Position numbers and translations under genes: made by a program. Below the pieces are notes generated by a model, which was not told the DNA's origin, made no database searches, and worked only from the letters and a program-made list of their open reading frames with translations. DNA of 64,000 bases from Roseicella sp. DB1501 (GTDB lineage Bacteria; Pseudomonadota; Alphaproteobacteria; Acetobacterales; Acetobacteraceae). Of this stretch, positions 46,517 through 55,647 are shown piece after piece. Every line of letters starts with the position of its first letter. Position 1 is the first letter of the stretch. The stretch spans positions 248,001-312,000 of the forward strand of contig NZ_JABFHG010000001.1 of assembly GCF_013112485.1 (NCBI RefSeq). Reading direction: 5' to 3'.

Positions 46517-47479
46517 CTACTCCGCGCGCACATTCGCCGCCCGTATCACCTCGCCCCATGCCTGCCGATCACGTGCGATGGTGTGGGCGAAGGTGCCGGC
46601 ATCCTCGAAATGCGGCGTAAGGCCGCTGTCCAGCAGCCGCTTGCGGACCATCGGATCCTCCAGCGCCGCCCGGATGGCGTCCGCCCAACCGGAGATCGCC
46701 TTGGCTGGCATGCCGCGCGGACCGCATATGCCGAACCAGCCGGCGACCTCCAGCCCAGGCACCAGCTGCGGCAGGCGCGGGGCATCAGGAAATTCCGGCC
46801 AACCCTCCGCATCCGCCAGCGCCAGCAGGCGCAGCTCCCCGCCCTGGATCTGTCGGATGACATCGCCGAGATTGGTGATGAGCAGATCCGTCCGGCCGGC
46901 GATCACCTCCAGCGCGGCGGGCGCGGCGCCGCGATAGGGCACGTGCAAGAGATCGATCTGCGTCATGCGCTTCAGCCGTTCGCCCGACAGATGCTGCGCC
47001 GTCCCGATGCCGGCGCTGCCATATGTCAGCGCCCCCGGCCTCGCCCGCGCCGCAGCCAGGAACTCGTCCAGGCTGCGGTAAGGGCTGCGAGCCCCGACCA
47101 CCACGGCATAGCTGGAGCGGGCCACATTGGCGACCGGCACCAGGTCGCGCGCCACATCGATCGGGATGTGCATGCCCGGGATCTCCGGGCTGATGGTCAT
47201 GTTGCCCATCGGACATTGCAGCACAACGGAGCCGTCGGCCGGGCCGCGCACCACCGCCTCGGCCGCGATGAACCCGTTGGCGCCGGTGCGGTTCTCGACC
47301 ACCGGCCGCTGGTCCAGCTTTGCCGCGACGCCTTCCGCCACCACGCGGGCGACGATGTCCGAGGTCCCACCCGCCGCATAGCCTGCAAGGATGCGCAGAG
47401 GCCGGTCGGCAGGCTGGGCCGCCGCGGGACCTGCAAGCATCATGGCGCCGAGCAGCACCACCCCGATCCATGCTTTCAT
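46517..47479 (-). CDS. Bug family substrate-binding protein (TTT), paralogue 1 of cluster
   Basis: 320 residues from the ATG at 47479 (AGGAAAGCAGGAC upstream). Signal peptide KAWIGVVLLGAMMLAGPAAAQ. Bug blocks: DRPLRILAGYAAGGTSDIVARVVA, VENRTGANGFIAAEAVV, LTYGSAGIGTAQHLSGERL and LHVPYRGAAPAALEVIAGRTDLLITN. Closely similar throughout to the next gene upstream, indicating tandem duplication. It is the last gene of the leftward carboxylase arm. Confidence 0.93.
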   Translation of the reverse strand: MKAWIGVVLLGAMMLAGPAAAQPADRPLRILAGYAAGGTSDIVARVVAEGVAAKLDQRPVVENRTGANGFIAAEAVVRGPADGSVVLQCPMGNMTISPEIPGMHIPIDVARDLVPVANVARSSYAVVVGARSPYRSLDEFLAAARARPGALTYGSAGIGTAQHLSGERLKRMTQIDLLHVPYRGAAPAALEVIAGRTDLLITNLGDVIRQIQGGELRLLALADAEGWPEFPDAPRLPQLVPGLEVAGWFGICGPRGMPAKAISGWADAIRAALEDPMVRKRLLDSGLTPHFEDAGTFAHTIARDRQAWGEVIRAANVRAE

Positions 47480-47609
47480 GTCCTGCTTTCCTTTCTTGCG
47501 CCCCGGCCTGCTCAGCGCCTCATGCCGGTTGGAACGACGGTGCGCTGCACCCTGCTGCGTCCAGAGCGGAGGCACGCGTCCAGGCGTTCACCCCCGCCCG
47601 CGATCCGGT

Positions 47610-48566
47610 CTAGTCGAGGTGGATTCCTGCGGCACGGATCACCTCGCCCCACATGCCGCGATCCTGCTCGATGCTCCGGGCGAAGGTCGCGGCATCCTCG
47701 AGCCGCAGGCTGAGCCCGTTCTCCAGCAGGCGCTGCTGCAGCGCCGGGCTGGCGAAGCCGTCCCGGAGGGCGGCGAACCAACGGGCCACCACCTCCGGTG
47801 GCGTACCGCGCGGGCCGCAGAGGCCGAACCAGCCACTCACGGCATAGCCCGGCAAGACAGCGGAGATCTGTCCCGTGTCCGGGAAGCGAGGCGAGCCGAT
47901 GCCATCGGCAAAGGCCAACAGACGAAGCCCCTCGCCGATCTGCCCGATGACGTCGCCGAGGTTGGTGATGATCAGGTCGGCTCGTCCGGCCGAGACGTCC
48001 AGCACGCCCGGCGCCGCGCCACGGTAGGGCACATGCACCATGTCGAGATGGCCGAGCTGCGCGAAGCGTGCGCCCGAGAGGTGCGAGACGGAGCCGATGC
48101 CGGCGCTGGCATAGGAGATGGTGCCCGGCCTCGCCCGCGCCGCGGCCACCACATCCGCCACGCTGCGATAGGGCGAGCGGGCGGAGACCACCATGGTTTG
48201 GGTGGAATGCAGGATATTGGCGATGGGGACGAGGTCCTGCGCCGGATCGATGGGCAGCTGCGCCCCTGGCAGCTGCGGGCTGACCGTCATCATGCCGGTA
48301 GAGCATTGCACCACCGTATGCCCGTCCGGCTGGCTGTGCGCCGCTGCCTCGGCGGCGATGAAGCCGTTGGCGCCGCTGCGAACCTCCACCACCGGCCGCT
48401 GGCCGAAGGCTGGCGCGACCGCCTCCGCTATCAGCCGGTTGATCAGGTCGCCGGTGCCGCCCGCGGCGAAGCCGCCGAGGATGCGCACCGGCCGGTCGGG
48501 AAAGGCCCCGGCCGGCAGACTGGCGCCCAGCAGCATGAGGCTGGCGACGAAAATCGTCGTTCTCAT
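47610..48566 (-). CDS. Bug family substrate-binding protein (TTT), paralogue 2 of cluster
   Basis: 318 residues. Signal peptide RTTIFVASLMLLGASLPAGA. It shares with its neighbour the blocks AGGTGDLINRLIAEAV, VEVRSGANGFIAAEAAA, SYASAGIGSVSHLSGARF, VHVPYRGAAPGVLDVSAGRADLIITNLGDVI and GWFGLCGPRGTPP. It starts 38 bases after the carboxyltransferase stop, so it is in the same transcription unit. The pair may recognise related ligands or be under dosage selection. Confidence 0.93.
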   Translation of the reverse strand: MRTTIFVASLMLLGASLPAGAFPDRPVRILGGFAAGGTGDLINRLIAEAVAPAFGQRPVVEVRSGANGFIAAEAAAHSQPDGHTVVQCSTGMMTVSPQLPGAQLPIDPAQDLVPIANILHSTQTMVVSARSPYRSVADVVAAARARPGTISYASAGIGSVSHLSGARFAQLGHLDMVHVPYRGAAPGVLDVSAGRADLIITNLGDVIGQIGEGLRLLAFADGIGSPRFPDTGQISAVLPGYAVSGWFGLCGPRGTPPEVVARWFAALRDGFASPALQQRLLENGLSLRLEDAATFARSIEQDRGMWGEVIRAAGIHLD

Positions 48567-48604
48567 TCTTCATGTCCTCCCGTCGAGGCCGCGCGGCGAC
48601 AGCG

Positions 48605-50161
48605 TCAGGGACGCATTTGCAGCCGCGAGGGCTGCGGCCGTCGCAGCGGCTCCGCCAGCCTGGCGAAGTCGCAGAGCAGGCGCCGCGTCTCGCGCGGATC
48701 GATGATCTCCTCCACCCAGAAGGTCTCGGCTGTCCGGAAGGGGGAGCGGAGCTGGTTGAGCCGCGTCTCGATCTCCGCCAGCTTCGCCGCCGGATCCTCC
48801 GCGGCCTCGATCTCGGCGCGGTAGGCGGCCTCGATGCCGCCCTCGAGCGGCAGCGAGCCCCAGCGGGAGGACAGCCAGGCGTAGCGCAGCGAGAGCCGCC
48901 CCGCCGGCTGGTGCACCGCCCCGGCGACGCCGAAGGCGTTGCGGATGATGACGGTGCACCAGGGTATGGTGGTCTGGTTCACCGCCGCCATGGCGCGCAC
49001 GCCGTGGCGGATGGTGGCCGACCGCTCGGCATCCAGTCCGATCATGAAGCCGGGACAGTCGGCGAGATAGACGACCGGCAGGTGGAAGGTCTCCGCCAGA
49101 TCGACGAAGCGCACCACCTTCTGGCAGGCATCCGTGGTCCAGGAGCCGCCGTAGAAGAAGGGGTCGCTCGCCATCAGCGCCACCGGATGCCCGCCCAGCC
49201 GGGCGAGGCCGGTGATGACGGGGCGGCCGAAAAGCCTCCCCATCTCGAAGAAGCTGCCCTGGTCCACCACGCTCTCGACAATCGGGCGCATCTGGTAGAC
49301 GCGGCGCCGGTCGCGCGGGACCGCATCCATCAGCGTCTCGTCGCGCCGCTCCGGATCGTCCTCGCAGGGCAGAACCGGTGGCACGCCATGGACCGAGGAG
49401 GGCAGATAGGAGAGGAAGCGCCGGGCGCAGGCGAAGGCCTCCTCCTCGGTGTCCACGGCATGGTCGACGCCGCCGGCCTTGCACTGGACCTCCCAGCCGC
49501 CGAGTTCCTGCTTGCCGAGATCCTGGCCGAGCCGCGCCACGACCGGCGGCCCGGCCACGAACATGGCCGAGGACCTGGTCATGACCGAGTAGTGGCTGGC
49601 GGCGAGCCGGGCGGCGCCGAGCCCGGCGACCGAGCCGAGGCCGAGGCCGACGACCGGCACGACGGACAGGTTCAGGGTCGTGTAGTTGAACAGCTGCCCG
49701 CCGCCCACGCCGTTCGGCAGGTTGGCGCGGCCGGTGGTCTCGATGGTCTTCACCGAGCCGCCGCCGCCCGAGCCCTCGATGATGCGGATGATGGGCAGCT
49801 GGAACTCGTTCGCCAGCCGCTCCGCCATGATCGGCTTCTCGCGGATGGTGGCGTCGGCGGAGCCGCCGCGGACGGTGAAGTCGTCACCCACCACCACCAC
49901 CTGCCGGCCATCGACCATCGCCCGGCCGAAGACGCAGTTGGAGGGGGTGAATTCCTTCAGCTTGCCCGCGGCGTCATAGCTCGCTTTGCCGGCGATGGCG
50001 CCGGTCTCGTGGAAGCTGCCGGCATCGACCAGCCAGTCGATCCGCTCGCGCACGGTCAGCCGGCCGCCATCGTGCTGGCGCTTCACCTTGTCGGCGCCGC
50101 CCATGTCATGCGCCAGCGCCTCGCGCTGCCGCAGCTCGTCCAGTTCCGCCTGCCAGACCAT
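48605..50161 (-). CDS. Acyl-CoA carboxylase, carboxyltransferase subunit (PccB/MccB-like)
   Basis: 518 residues, the normal length for fused alpha/beta carboxyltransferases. N-terminal crotonase half: GRLTVRERIDWLVDAGSFHETG, VVVVGDDFTVRGGSADATI, IIRIIEGSGGGGSVKT. The C-terminal half includes PVITGLARLGGHPVALMASDP, VVYLADCPGFMIGLDAE and VIIRNAFGVAGAVH. It transfers CO2 from carboxybiotin to an acyl-CoA. In one operon with biotin carboxylase, biotin carrier and BioY. Acyl specificity is not obvious. Confidence 0.93.
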   Translation of the reverse strand: MVWQAELDELRQREALAHDMGGADKVKRQHDGGRLTVRERIDWLVDAGSFHETGAIAGKASYDAAGKLKEFTPSNCVFGRAMVDGRQVVVVGDDFTVRGGSADATIREKPIMAERLANEFQLPIIRIIEGSGGGGSVKTIETTGRANLPNGVGGGQLFNYTTLNLSVVPVVGLGLGSVAGLGAARLAASHYSVMTRSSAMFVAGPPVVARLGQDLGKQELGGWEVQCKAGGVDHAVDTEEEAFACARRFLSYLPSSVHGVPPVLPCEDDPERRDETLMDAVPRDRRRVYQMRPIVESVVDQGSFFEMGRLFGRPVITGLARLGGHPVALMASDPFFYGGSWTTDACQKVVRFVDLAETFHLPVVYLADCPGFMIGLDAERSATIRHGVRAMAAVNQTTIPWCTVIIRNAFGVAGAVHQPAGRLSLRYAWLSSRWGSLPLEGGIEAAYRAEIEAAEDPAAKLAEIETRLNQLRSPFRTAETFWVEEIIDPRETRRLLCDFARLAEPLRRPQPSRLQMRP

Positions 50162-50189
50162 GGCGCTTCCTCCCGACCGTGATGCTGGT

Positions 50190-50741
50190 TCAGCCGCGAT
50201 GCCGGGCGCGCAGCGCGGCCAGCAGCGACACGCCCAGGGCGATCTTCACCACGCTGCCCGGCAGGAAGGGCAGCAGCCCGACGGCAATGGCGCGATCGAA
50301 GCCGATCAGCATGCCCAGCCAGGCGATCCCGCCGACGAAGAGCACCGCATGCCCGGCCAGGAACATGGCGCCGCTGCGCCAGATGGTCTCGGTCCAGCCG
50401 CGGGAGGCCAGCCAGCCGGCCAGGGCGGCGGCCGGGACGAAGCCAAGCAGGAAGCCGCCGGTCGGACCGGCCAGAGCCATCGGGCCGGCCGCGAAGCCGG
50501 CGAAGACCGGCATGCCGGCGACGCCCTCGGCCAGGTAGAGCAGCACCGTCGCGGCGCCGAGGCGCCAGCCATAGGCGGCGCCGACCAGCAGCACGACGAG
50601 GCTCTGCAGCGTCATCGGCACGGGATAGAGCGGCACCTGGATCTGCGCCGAGGCGGCGATGGCCAGGCTGCCGCCGAGGGCGAGGAAAGCCGGGCGCAGG
50701 CGCGTGAACGTGCCGGTGATGGCCTTGTCGAGGCTGTGCAT
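50190..50741 (-). CDS. bioY: Biotin transporter substrate-binding (S) component BioY
   Basis: 183 residues from the ATG at 50741. Six hydrophobic helices. BioY landmarks: AIAASAQIQVPLYPVPMTLQSLVVLLVGAAYG, EGVAGMPVFAGFAAG, LAGPTGGFLLGFVPAA, and the final GSVVKIALGVSLLAA. It imports biotin, alone or with shared EcfAT modules; no ecfA or ecfT is adjacent. Its position between the biotin carboxylase and carboxyltransferase genes ties cofactor supply to the biotin-dependent enzyme. Confidence 0.94.
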   Translation of the reverse strand: MHSLDKAITGTFTRLRPAFLALGGSLAIAASAQIQVPLYPVPMTLQSLVVLLVGAAYGWRLGAATVLLYLAEGVAGMPVFAGFAAGPMALAGPTGGFLLGFVPAAALAGWLASRGWTETIWRSGAMFLAGHAVLFVGGIAWLGMLIGFDRAIAVGLLPFLPGSVVKIALGVSLLAALRARHRG

Positions 50742-50776
50742 GCTTGGACCTGTCTCGTTGCTTGATCTGTCTGCGC

Positions 50777-52159
50777 TCAGGCGACGGAGCGTGCTGCCGC
50801 CTCGCGGCTGCGGAGGCGCTCGAGGAGATGCGTATCCACCGCACCGGCCTGCATCTCCGCGCTGCGGAGCGCGCGGGCGAGGAAGGCGGCGTTGATGCGG
50901 ATGCCCTCCGCGGCGCAGCGATCGAGCGCCGCGGCCAGCCGCTCCAGCGCCTCCGCCCGACTCGGCGCATGAGCGATGACCTTGGCGATCATCGAATCGT
51001 AGAAGGGGGTGAGCGTGTCGCCGGACCGGACGCCCGCATCGATCCGCAGCCCATCGCCCGGTTCGGGCAGGGCGAGCGCCGCGATGGTGCCGGGGGAGGG
51101 CAGGAAATTCCGCGCCGGATCCTCGGCGCAGAGCCGCGCCTCCACCGCATGGCCGCGCGGTGCGAGGTCCGCCTGCGCGAAGGGCAACCTCTCGCCGGCG
51201 GCGATGCGCAGCTGCCATTCCACCAGATCGAGGCCGGTGACCATCTCCGTCACCGGATGCTCCACCTGCAGGCGGGTGTTCATCTCGATGAACCAGATAC
51301 GGTCGGCCGAGAGCGGCCCGCCGGCATCGGCGACGAACTCAACCGTGCCCGCGCCGACATAGTCCACGGCCCGCGCCAGGGCGACGGCCCGCCGGCCGAG
51401 CTCCGCCCGCAGCGCCGGGTCGATGCCCGGTGCCGGGGATTCCTCGACGAGCTTCTGGTTGCGCCGCTGCAGGGAGCAGTCGCGCTCGCCGAGATGCAGC
51501 ACCGTGCCATGCGCATCGGCCAGGATCTGCACCTCGACATGGCGGGCGCTGGCGACCAGCTTCTCAATGAGCACGCGGCCGTCGCCGAAGGCGGCAGCCT
51601 CGCGCTTCGCGCCGGCGAGCGCCGCCGCGAAGGTCTCGGCCGTCTCCGCCCGGCGCATGCCGCGGCCACCGCCGCCGGCGACGGCCTTGATCATCACGGG
51701 ATAGCCGATGGCGGCGGCCTCGGCGGCCAGCCGCTCCGGCGACTGGTCCTCGCCGTCATAGCCCGGCACGGCGGCGACCCCGGCGCGGCGGGCCACCGCC
51801 TTCGCCGCCGCCTTCCCGCCCATCGCCTCGATCGCCGCGGCCGAGGGACCGATGAAGGCCAGCCCGGCCTCGGTGCAGGCGCGGGCGAAGGCCGCGTTCT
51901 CACTGAGGAAGCCGTAGCCCGGATGCACCATGCGGGCACCGCTGCGGCGGGCCGCGTCGAGGATCGCCGGGATCGAGAGATAGCTCTCGCGCGGTGGCGG
52001 CGGGCCGATCCGCTCCGCCGCATCGGCGGCGACGACGTGCATTGCCGTCGCATCGGCATCCGAGAAGACCGCGATGCTGCGCAGGCCGAGCCGCCGGCAG
52101 GAGGCGGCGATGCGGCAGGCGATCTCGCCGCGGTTGGCGATCAGGACCGGGCCGAGCAC
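50777..52159 (-). CDS. Biotin carboxylase subunit (AccC-type)
   Basis: 460 residues from a GTG at 52159, preferred because GGAGGG lies eight bases upstream, overlapping the end of the carrier gene; a TTG at 52180 is also open. The preATP-grasp domain is VLIANRGEIACRIAASCRRLG, the ATP-grasp loop KAVAGGGGRGMR, the catalytic block WFIEMNTRLQVEHPVTEMVTGLDLV and the C-terminal domain GHAVEARLCAEDPARNFLPSPG. It carboxylates biotin with bicarbonate and ATP. Sits directly downstream of its carrier. Confidence 0.94.
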   Translation of the reverse strand: MLGPVLIANRGEIACRIAASCRRLGLRSIAVFSDADATAMHVVAADAAERIGPPPPRESYLSIPAILDAARRSGARMVHPGYGFLSENAAFARACTEAGLAFIGPSAAAIEAMGGKAAAKAVARRAGVAAVPGYDGEDQSPERLAAEAAAIGYPVMIKAVAGGGGRGMRRAETAETFAAALAGAKREAAAFGDGRVLIEKLVASARHVEVQILADAHGTVLHLGERDCSLQRRNQKLVEESPAPGIDPALRAELGRRAVALARAVDYVGAGTVEFVADAGGPLSADRIWFIEMNTRLQVEHPVTEMVTGLDLVEWQLRIAAGERLPFAQADLAPRGHAVEARLCAEDPARNFLPSPGTIAALALPEPGDGLRIDAGVRSGDTLTPFYDSMIAKVIAHAPSRAEALERLAAALDRCAAEGIRINAAFLARALRSAEMQAGAVDTHLLERLRSREAAARSVA

Positions 52160-52160
52160 C

Positions 52161-52382
52161 TCAGCCCTCCAGGAGGACAACGACCTGCCCCTCCTTCACC
52201 TGATCGCCCTCGGCCACCAGCACCTTGGCCACGGTGCCATCCCGGGGGGATTCGACCGGAATCTCCATCTTCATCGATTCGAGGATGATGAGGGTGTCGC
52301 CTGCCGCCACCCGCGCGCCCGGACTGGCCTCGATCTTCCAGACGGATGCGGCCATTTCGGCGGATACGGCGATCTCGGCCAT
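52161..52382 (-). CDS. Biotin carboxyl carrier protein, single biotinyl domain
   Basis: 73 residues from the ATG at 52382 (GGAGGA upstream). The whole protein is one biotinyl/lipoyl domain, with the biotin-accepting Lys38 in ESMKMEIPV and the mirror-half hairpin GARVAAGDTLIILESMKM / GTVAKVLVAEGDQVKEGQVV. Stand-alone carriers of this size accompany separate carboxylase and carboxyltransferase subunits. First gene of the leftward arm, 23 bases from the putative GntR operator. Confidence 0.94.
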   Translation of the reverse strand: MAEIAVSAEMAASVWKIEASPGARVAAGDTLIILESMKMEIPVESPRDGTVAKVLVAEGDQVKEGQVVVLLEG

Positions 52383-52404
52383 GGGATTCCTCCACGGGAG
52401 CAAA

Positions 52405-52419
52405 TTTGTTATCACAAAA
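52405..52419. promoter_or_regulatory. Putative GntR operator, site 1
   Basis: TTTGTTATCACAAAA, an AT-rich imperfect palindrome in the 86-base gap between the divergent carrier gene and gntR. Its reverse complement agrees with site 2 (53184-53198) at 13 of 15 positions. Position suits repression of both divergent genes. Confidence 0.65.
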
Positions 52420-52468
52420 CTCGAACCGTTATCCGCGACTGTCAAGCCGCTGAAGGGGAGGCCCGACC

Positions 52469-53152
52469 ATGGACGCCGAGACACTTCCGATCAGCGGCGA
52501 GCGCGTTGCGATCCGGGTCCATCACTGGCTGCGCCAGCAGCTGATGCGCAGCCGCTTCCGCCCCGGCGAGAAGCTGAAGCTGCGCACCCTCGCGGAGGAG
52601 CTGGGCGTGAGCCCGACGCCGGTGCGGGAAGCCCTGGCCCGGCTGGTGAGCGAGGGGGCGCTGGAGCAGGTCGACCACCGCTCCGCCCGGGTGCCGGTGC
52701 TCTCGGACGTGCGGCTGCGGGAGGTCTGCGAGCTTCGCTGCGACCTGGAGGGCAAGGCCGCGGAGCGCGCGGCGGAGCGGGCCGGACCCGCCGATGCCGA
52801 GGCGCTGGCGGCCATCCATGCCCGGATGACGCAGGCGCGGGTCGAGGGCCGGATGGCCGAGATGCTGGTGGAGAACGAGCGCTTCCACATGCAGCTCTGC
52901 GCCCTGGCCAGGATGCCGGTCCTGCTCCGCATGGTCGAGGGGCTCTGGCTGCAATGCGGTCCGCTGAATGCCGGGCTGCAGCACATGCGCTTCCTCCACC
53001 GGCCGGAGGACCACCCGCACCACGAGGTGATCCGCGGCATCCGGCAGCGGGATGGAGGCCTCGCGCGGCTCGCGGCACAGCGTGACATCACCCTCTATGC
53101 GGATGCCCTCCTCCGCCGCCTGCCGGAGATCAACGCCACCCAGGAACGGTGA
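52469..53152 (+). CDS. GntR family transcriptional regulator (FadR/FCD subfamily)
   Basis: 227 residues. Winged helix at residues 10-75 (LKLRTLAEELGVSPTPVREALARLVSEGALEQV). The all-helical FCD effector domain follows (VCELRCDLEGKAAERAAERAG, ENERFHMQLCALARMPVLLRMVE, HHEVIRGIRQRDGGLARLAAQRDI), whose His/Asp residues normally hold a metal and a carboxylate ligand. It likely senses an organic acid of the pathway and controls both the leftward carboxylase arm and the rightward CoA-transferase arm through the two operator-like sites. Confidence 0.92.
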   Translation: MDAETLPISGERVAIRVHHWLRQQLMRSRFRPGEKLKLRTLAEELGVSPTPVREALARLVSEGALEQVDHRSARVPVLSDVRLREVCELRCDLEGKAAERAAERAGPADAEALAAIHARMTQARVEGRMAEMLVENERFHMQLCALARMPVLLRMVEGLWLQCGPLNAGLQHMRFLHRPEDHPHHEVIRGIRQRDGGLARLAAQRDITLYADALLRRLPEINATQER

Positions 53153-53159
53153 CGAGGGG

Positions 53160-53198
53160 TTGACGGAGCGGCAGCGGCCTGGATTTTATGATCACAAA
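53160..53198 (+). promoter_or_regulatory. CoA-transferase promoter with GntR operator site 2
   Basis: TTGACG (53160-53165), an 18-base spacer and TTTTAT (53184-53189) form a plausible -35/-10 pair. The operator-like TTTTATGATCACAAA (53184-53198) overlaps the -10, 33 bases before the CoA-transferase ATG. It is nearly identical to the reverse complement of site 1. Confidence 0.6.
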
Positions 53199-53230
53199 TT
53201 CAGGCCGGCCCACCGGCACGGAGGAACGCC

Positions 53231-55609
53231 ATGCCGCGCGACAGCGCCGCCCCCCTGCCCCTCGTCCATCTCCGCGTCGTCGAGCGCGGCAGCGGCGTCG
53301 CCCTCGCCTATGCCGGCAAGCTGTTCAGCGATTTCGGCGCCCAGGTCATCAAGCTCGAGCCCCCCGGGGGCGATCCGCTGCGGCGCGAGCCGCCGCTGGT
53401 CGGGACTGCGGAAGGGCCGCAATCCGCGCTCTTCGCCTGGCTGAACACCAATAAGCGCAGCGTCACCCGCCTGGACGGCATCGGGGATTGCGACGTGCTG
53501 CTGGACGGGCGGCCGCCGGTGGAACGGGACGGTCCCTCGCTGCCCGCCACCATCCAAGCCGGCATCTCCTGGTTCGGCGAGAGCGGCCCCTATCGCGACT
53601 TCGCCGCGACCGACACCACCTGCCGGGCGCTTGCCGGCATCTTCGCCGGCACCGGCCCGGCCGAGGGCCCACCGTCCATGCTCGGCGGCATGGCCGGCGC
53701 GGCGGTAGGCGGCATCGCTGCCTTCAACGCCGTGGCCGCCGCCCTGCTCTCCGGCGCGCCGCGGCGGCTCGAGGTCAGCATCCACGAGGCCAATATCGCC
53801 ATCGCCGAATACCAGGCCGCCCAGGGCGTCACCCATCCGATGGTTGAGCACCGGTACGGCGTGAACCGCTTCGCCCCGACCTGCCCGCTCGGCGTCTATC
53901 GCTGCAAGGAAGGTTGGCTCGGCGTCACCATCGTCACGCCGGCGCAGTTCCGGGCCTTCTGCGACATGATCGGCGCGCCGGAGGTCGGGCAGGACCCGCG
54001 CTTCGTCATCGGCTTCGACCGGCTGCGCCATGTCGAGGAGCTGGAGGCGCTCTTCGTGCCGCGCCTTGCCGAACGCACGGCGGAGGCGTGGTTCGAGGAG
54101 GCGCTGCGCCGCCGCCTGCCCCTCGCCGTGGTGCCGGACATGGCGACCCTGCTCGCCACCCCCACCCACCGGGCGCGCGACGCCTTCGGCACGGTGCGGA
54201 TCGGCGGCGCGGAATTCGAGGGCCCGACCCTGCCGCAGCGCCTGACGCGGACGCCGCCGCTGGCCGGCGGCACCGCGCCGAAGCCCGGCGAGCATGACGG
54301 GCAGGCTCTCCCCGCCCGCCCGTCCCGCAAGCCGGCGCGGGCGGCGGGGCTGCCACTGGCCGGGATGCGCGTGATCGACCTCTCCATGGGCTGGGCCGGC
54401 CCGCTCTGCACCCGCCAGCTCGCCGATCTCGGCGCCGAGGTCATCAAGGTCGAGGCCTGCCAGTACCCGGACTGGTGGCGCGGTGTCGATCCCCGTCCTG
54501 CCTTCTTCGAAGAGCGGCAATACGAGAAGGACCTGCGCTTCGGCCTGCTGAACCGCAACAAGATCGGCATCACCCTCGACCTCACCGCACCCGAGGGCGC
54601 AGCGCTGCTGAAGCGCCTGGTGCGGGAGGCCGATGCGGTGGTCGAGAACTATGCGCGGGAAGTGCTGCCGAAGCTTGGCCTGGACTACCCGATCCTGGCG
54701 GCGGAGCGGCCGGACCTGGTCATGGTGTCCATGCCGGCCTTCGGCGGCACCGGGCCCTGGCGCGATGCCCGGGCCTATGGCTCGACCCTCGAACACGCAT
54801 CCGGCCTGCCCAGCGTCTCGGGCGAGGCGCATTGGCCGCCAACTACCAACCAGCTTGCCTATGGCGATCCGATCGGCGGATTGAACGCCGCCGCTGCGGT
54901 GCTGACGGCGCTGCTGCATCGGCGCGAGACCGGCGAAGGCCAGCATATCGACCTGGCGCAGGTGGAATGCATATTTCCCCTGGTGGCGCCCTGGATCCTG
55001 GCGCAGTCCGCCACCGGCTCGCCGGGGCCCCGGCTCGGCAACCGCCACCCGGTGAACGTGCCGCATGGCTGCTTCCCCTGCGCCCAGGACGGTTGGATCG
55101 CCGTGGCTGTCACCGATGACGCCGCCTGGCAGGGGCTCTGCCGCGCGATGGGCCGGGAGGACCTGGCCGCCGACCCCGCGCTGGCGACGGCGGCCGGACG
55201 GCGCGAGCGCGAGGGGGAGCTGGAGGCGGCGCTCGCCGCCTGGACTACCGGGGACACGGCGGACGCCGCCATGGCGGCGTTGCAGGCCGAGGGCGTCGCC
55301 GCCGGTGCGATCCGCCGGCCGACCAAGCTGACGCAGGATCCGCACCTGGTTGCCCGCGGCTTCTGGCAGCCGACGGAGCGTCCCTGGCTGGGCCAGCACG
55401 ATCAGCCCTCCGCGCCCTTCCGCGAGGCCGGGGCCGGACCTTTCCCGGTACGCCGGCCGGCGCCGACCCTGGGCGAGAGCAATGCGGCGGTGCTGGGCGG
55501 CCTGCTCGGTCTGCCGGAGGCCCGGATCGAGAGGCTGAAGGCGGCCGGCATCATCGGCACGGAGGCGGTTCCCGTCTCCGCGCGCAAGGCACGCGCCGCC
55601 GTGGGTTGA
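53231..55609 (+). CDS. Fused double-domain CaiB/BaiF (class III) CoA-transferase
   Basis: 792 residues, twice the family size (about 400). GGAGG precedes the ATG. Both halves show family III features: LFSDFGAQVIKLEPPGGDPLRR in the first, and MRVIDLSMGWAGPLCTRQLADLGAEVIKVEA with LLNRNKIGITLDL, VENYAREVLPKLGL and QLAYGDPIGGLNAAAAVLTAL in the second. The catalytic Asp is present in the second half (YGDPIGG). In the first half the equivalent stretch is GGMAGAAVGG with no Asp, and its LDL loop is shortened, so the first half is probably non-catalytic. It would move CoA between organic acids. Confidence 0.9.
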   Translation: MPRDSAAPLPLVHLRVVERGSGVALAYAGKLFSDFGAQVIKLEPPGGDPLRREPPLVGTAEGPQSALFAWLNTNKRSVTRLDGIGDCDVLLDGRPPVERDGPSLPATIQAGISWFGESGPYRDFAATDTTCRALAGIFAGTGPAEGPPSMLGGMAGAAVGGIAAFNAVAAALLSGAPRRLEVSIHEANIAIAEYQAAQGVTHPMVEHRYGVNRFAPTCPLGVYRCKEGWLGVTIVTPAQFRAFCDMIGAPEVGQDPRFVIGFDRLRHVEELEALFVPRLAERTAEAWFEEALRRRLPLAVVPDMATLLATPTHRARDAFGTVRIGGAEFEGPTLPQRLTRTPPLAGGTAPKPGEHDGQALPARPSRKPARAAGLPLAGMRVIDLSMGWAGPLCTRQLADLGAEVIKVEACQYPDWWRGVDPRPAFFEERQYEKDLRFGLLNRNKIGITLDLTAPEGAALLKRLVREADAVVENYAREVLPKLGLDYPILAAERPDLVMVSMPAFGGTGPWRDARAYGSTLEHASGLPSVSGEAHWPPTTNQLAYGDPIGGLNAAAAVLTALLHRRETGEGQHIDLAQVECIFPLVAPWILAQSATGSPGPRLGNRHPVNVPHGCFPCAQDGWIAVAVTDDAAWQGLCRAMGREDLAADPALATAAGRREREGELEAALAAWTTGDTADAAMAALQAEGVAAGAIRRPTKLTQDPHLVARGFWQPTERPWLGQHDQPSAPFREAGAGPFPVRRPAPTLGESNAAVLGGLLGLPEARIERLKAAGIIGTEAVPVSARKARAAVG

Positions 55610-55647
55610 ACGGCCGGCCGCCCAGGCGGACAGGAGGGAGCACAAGA

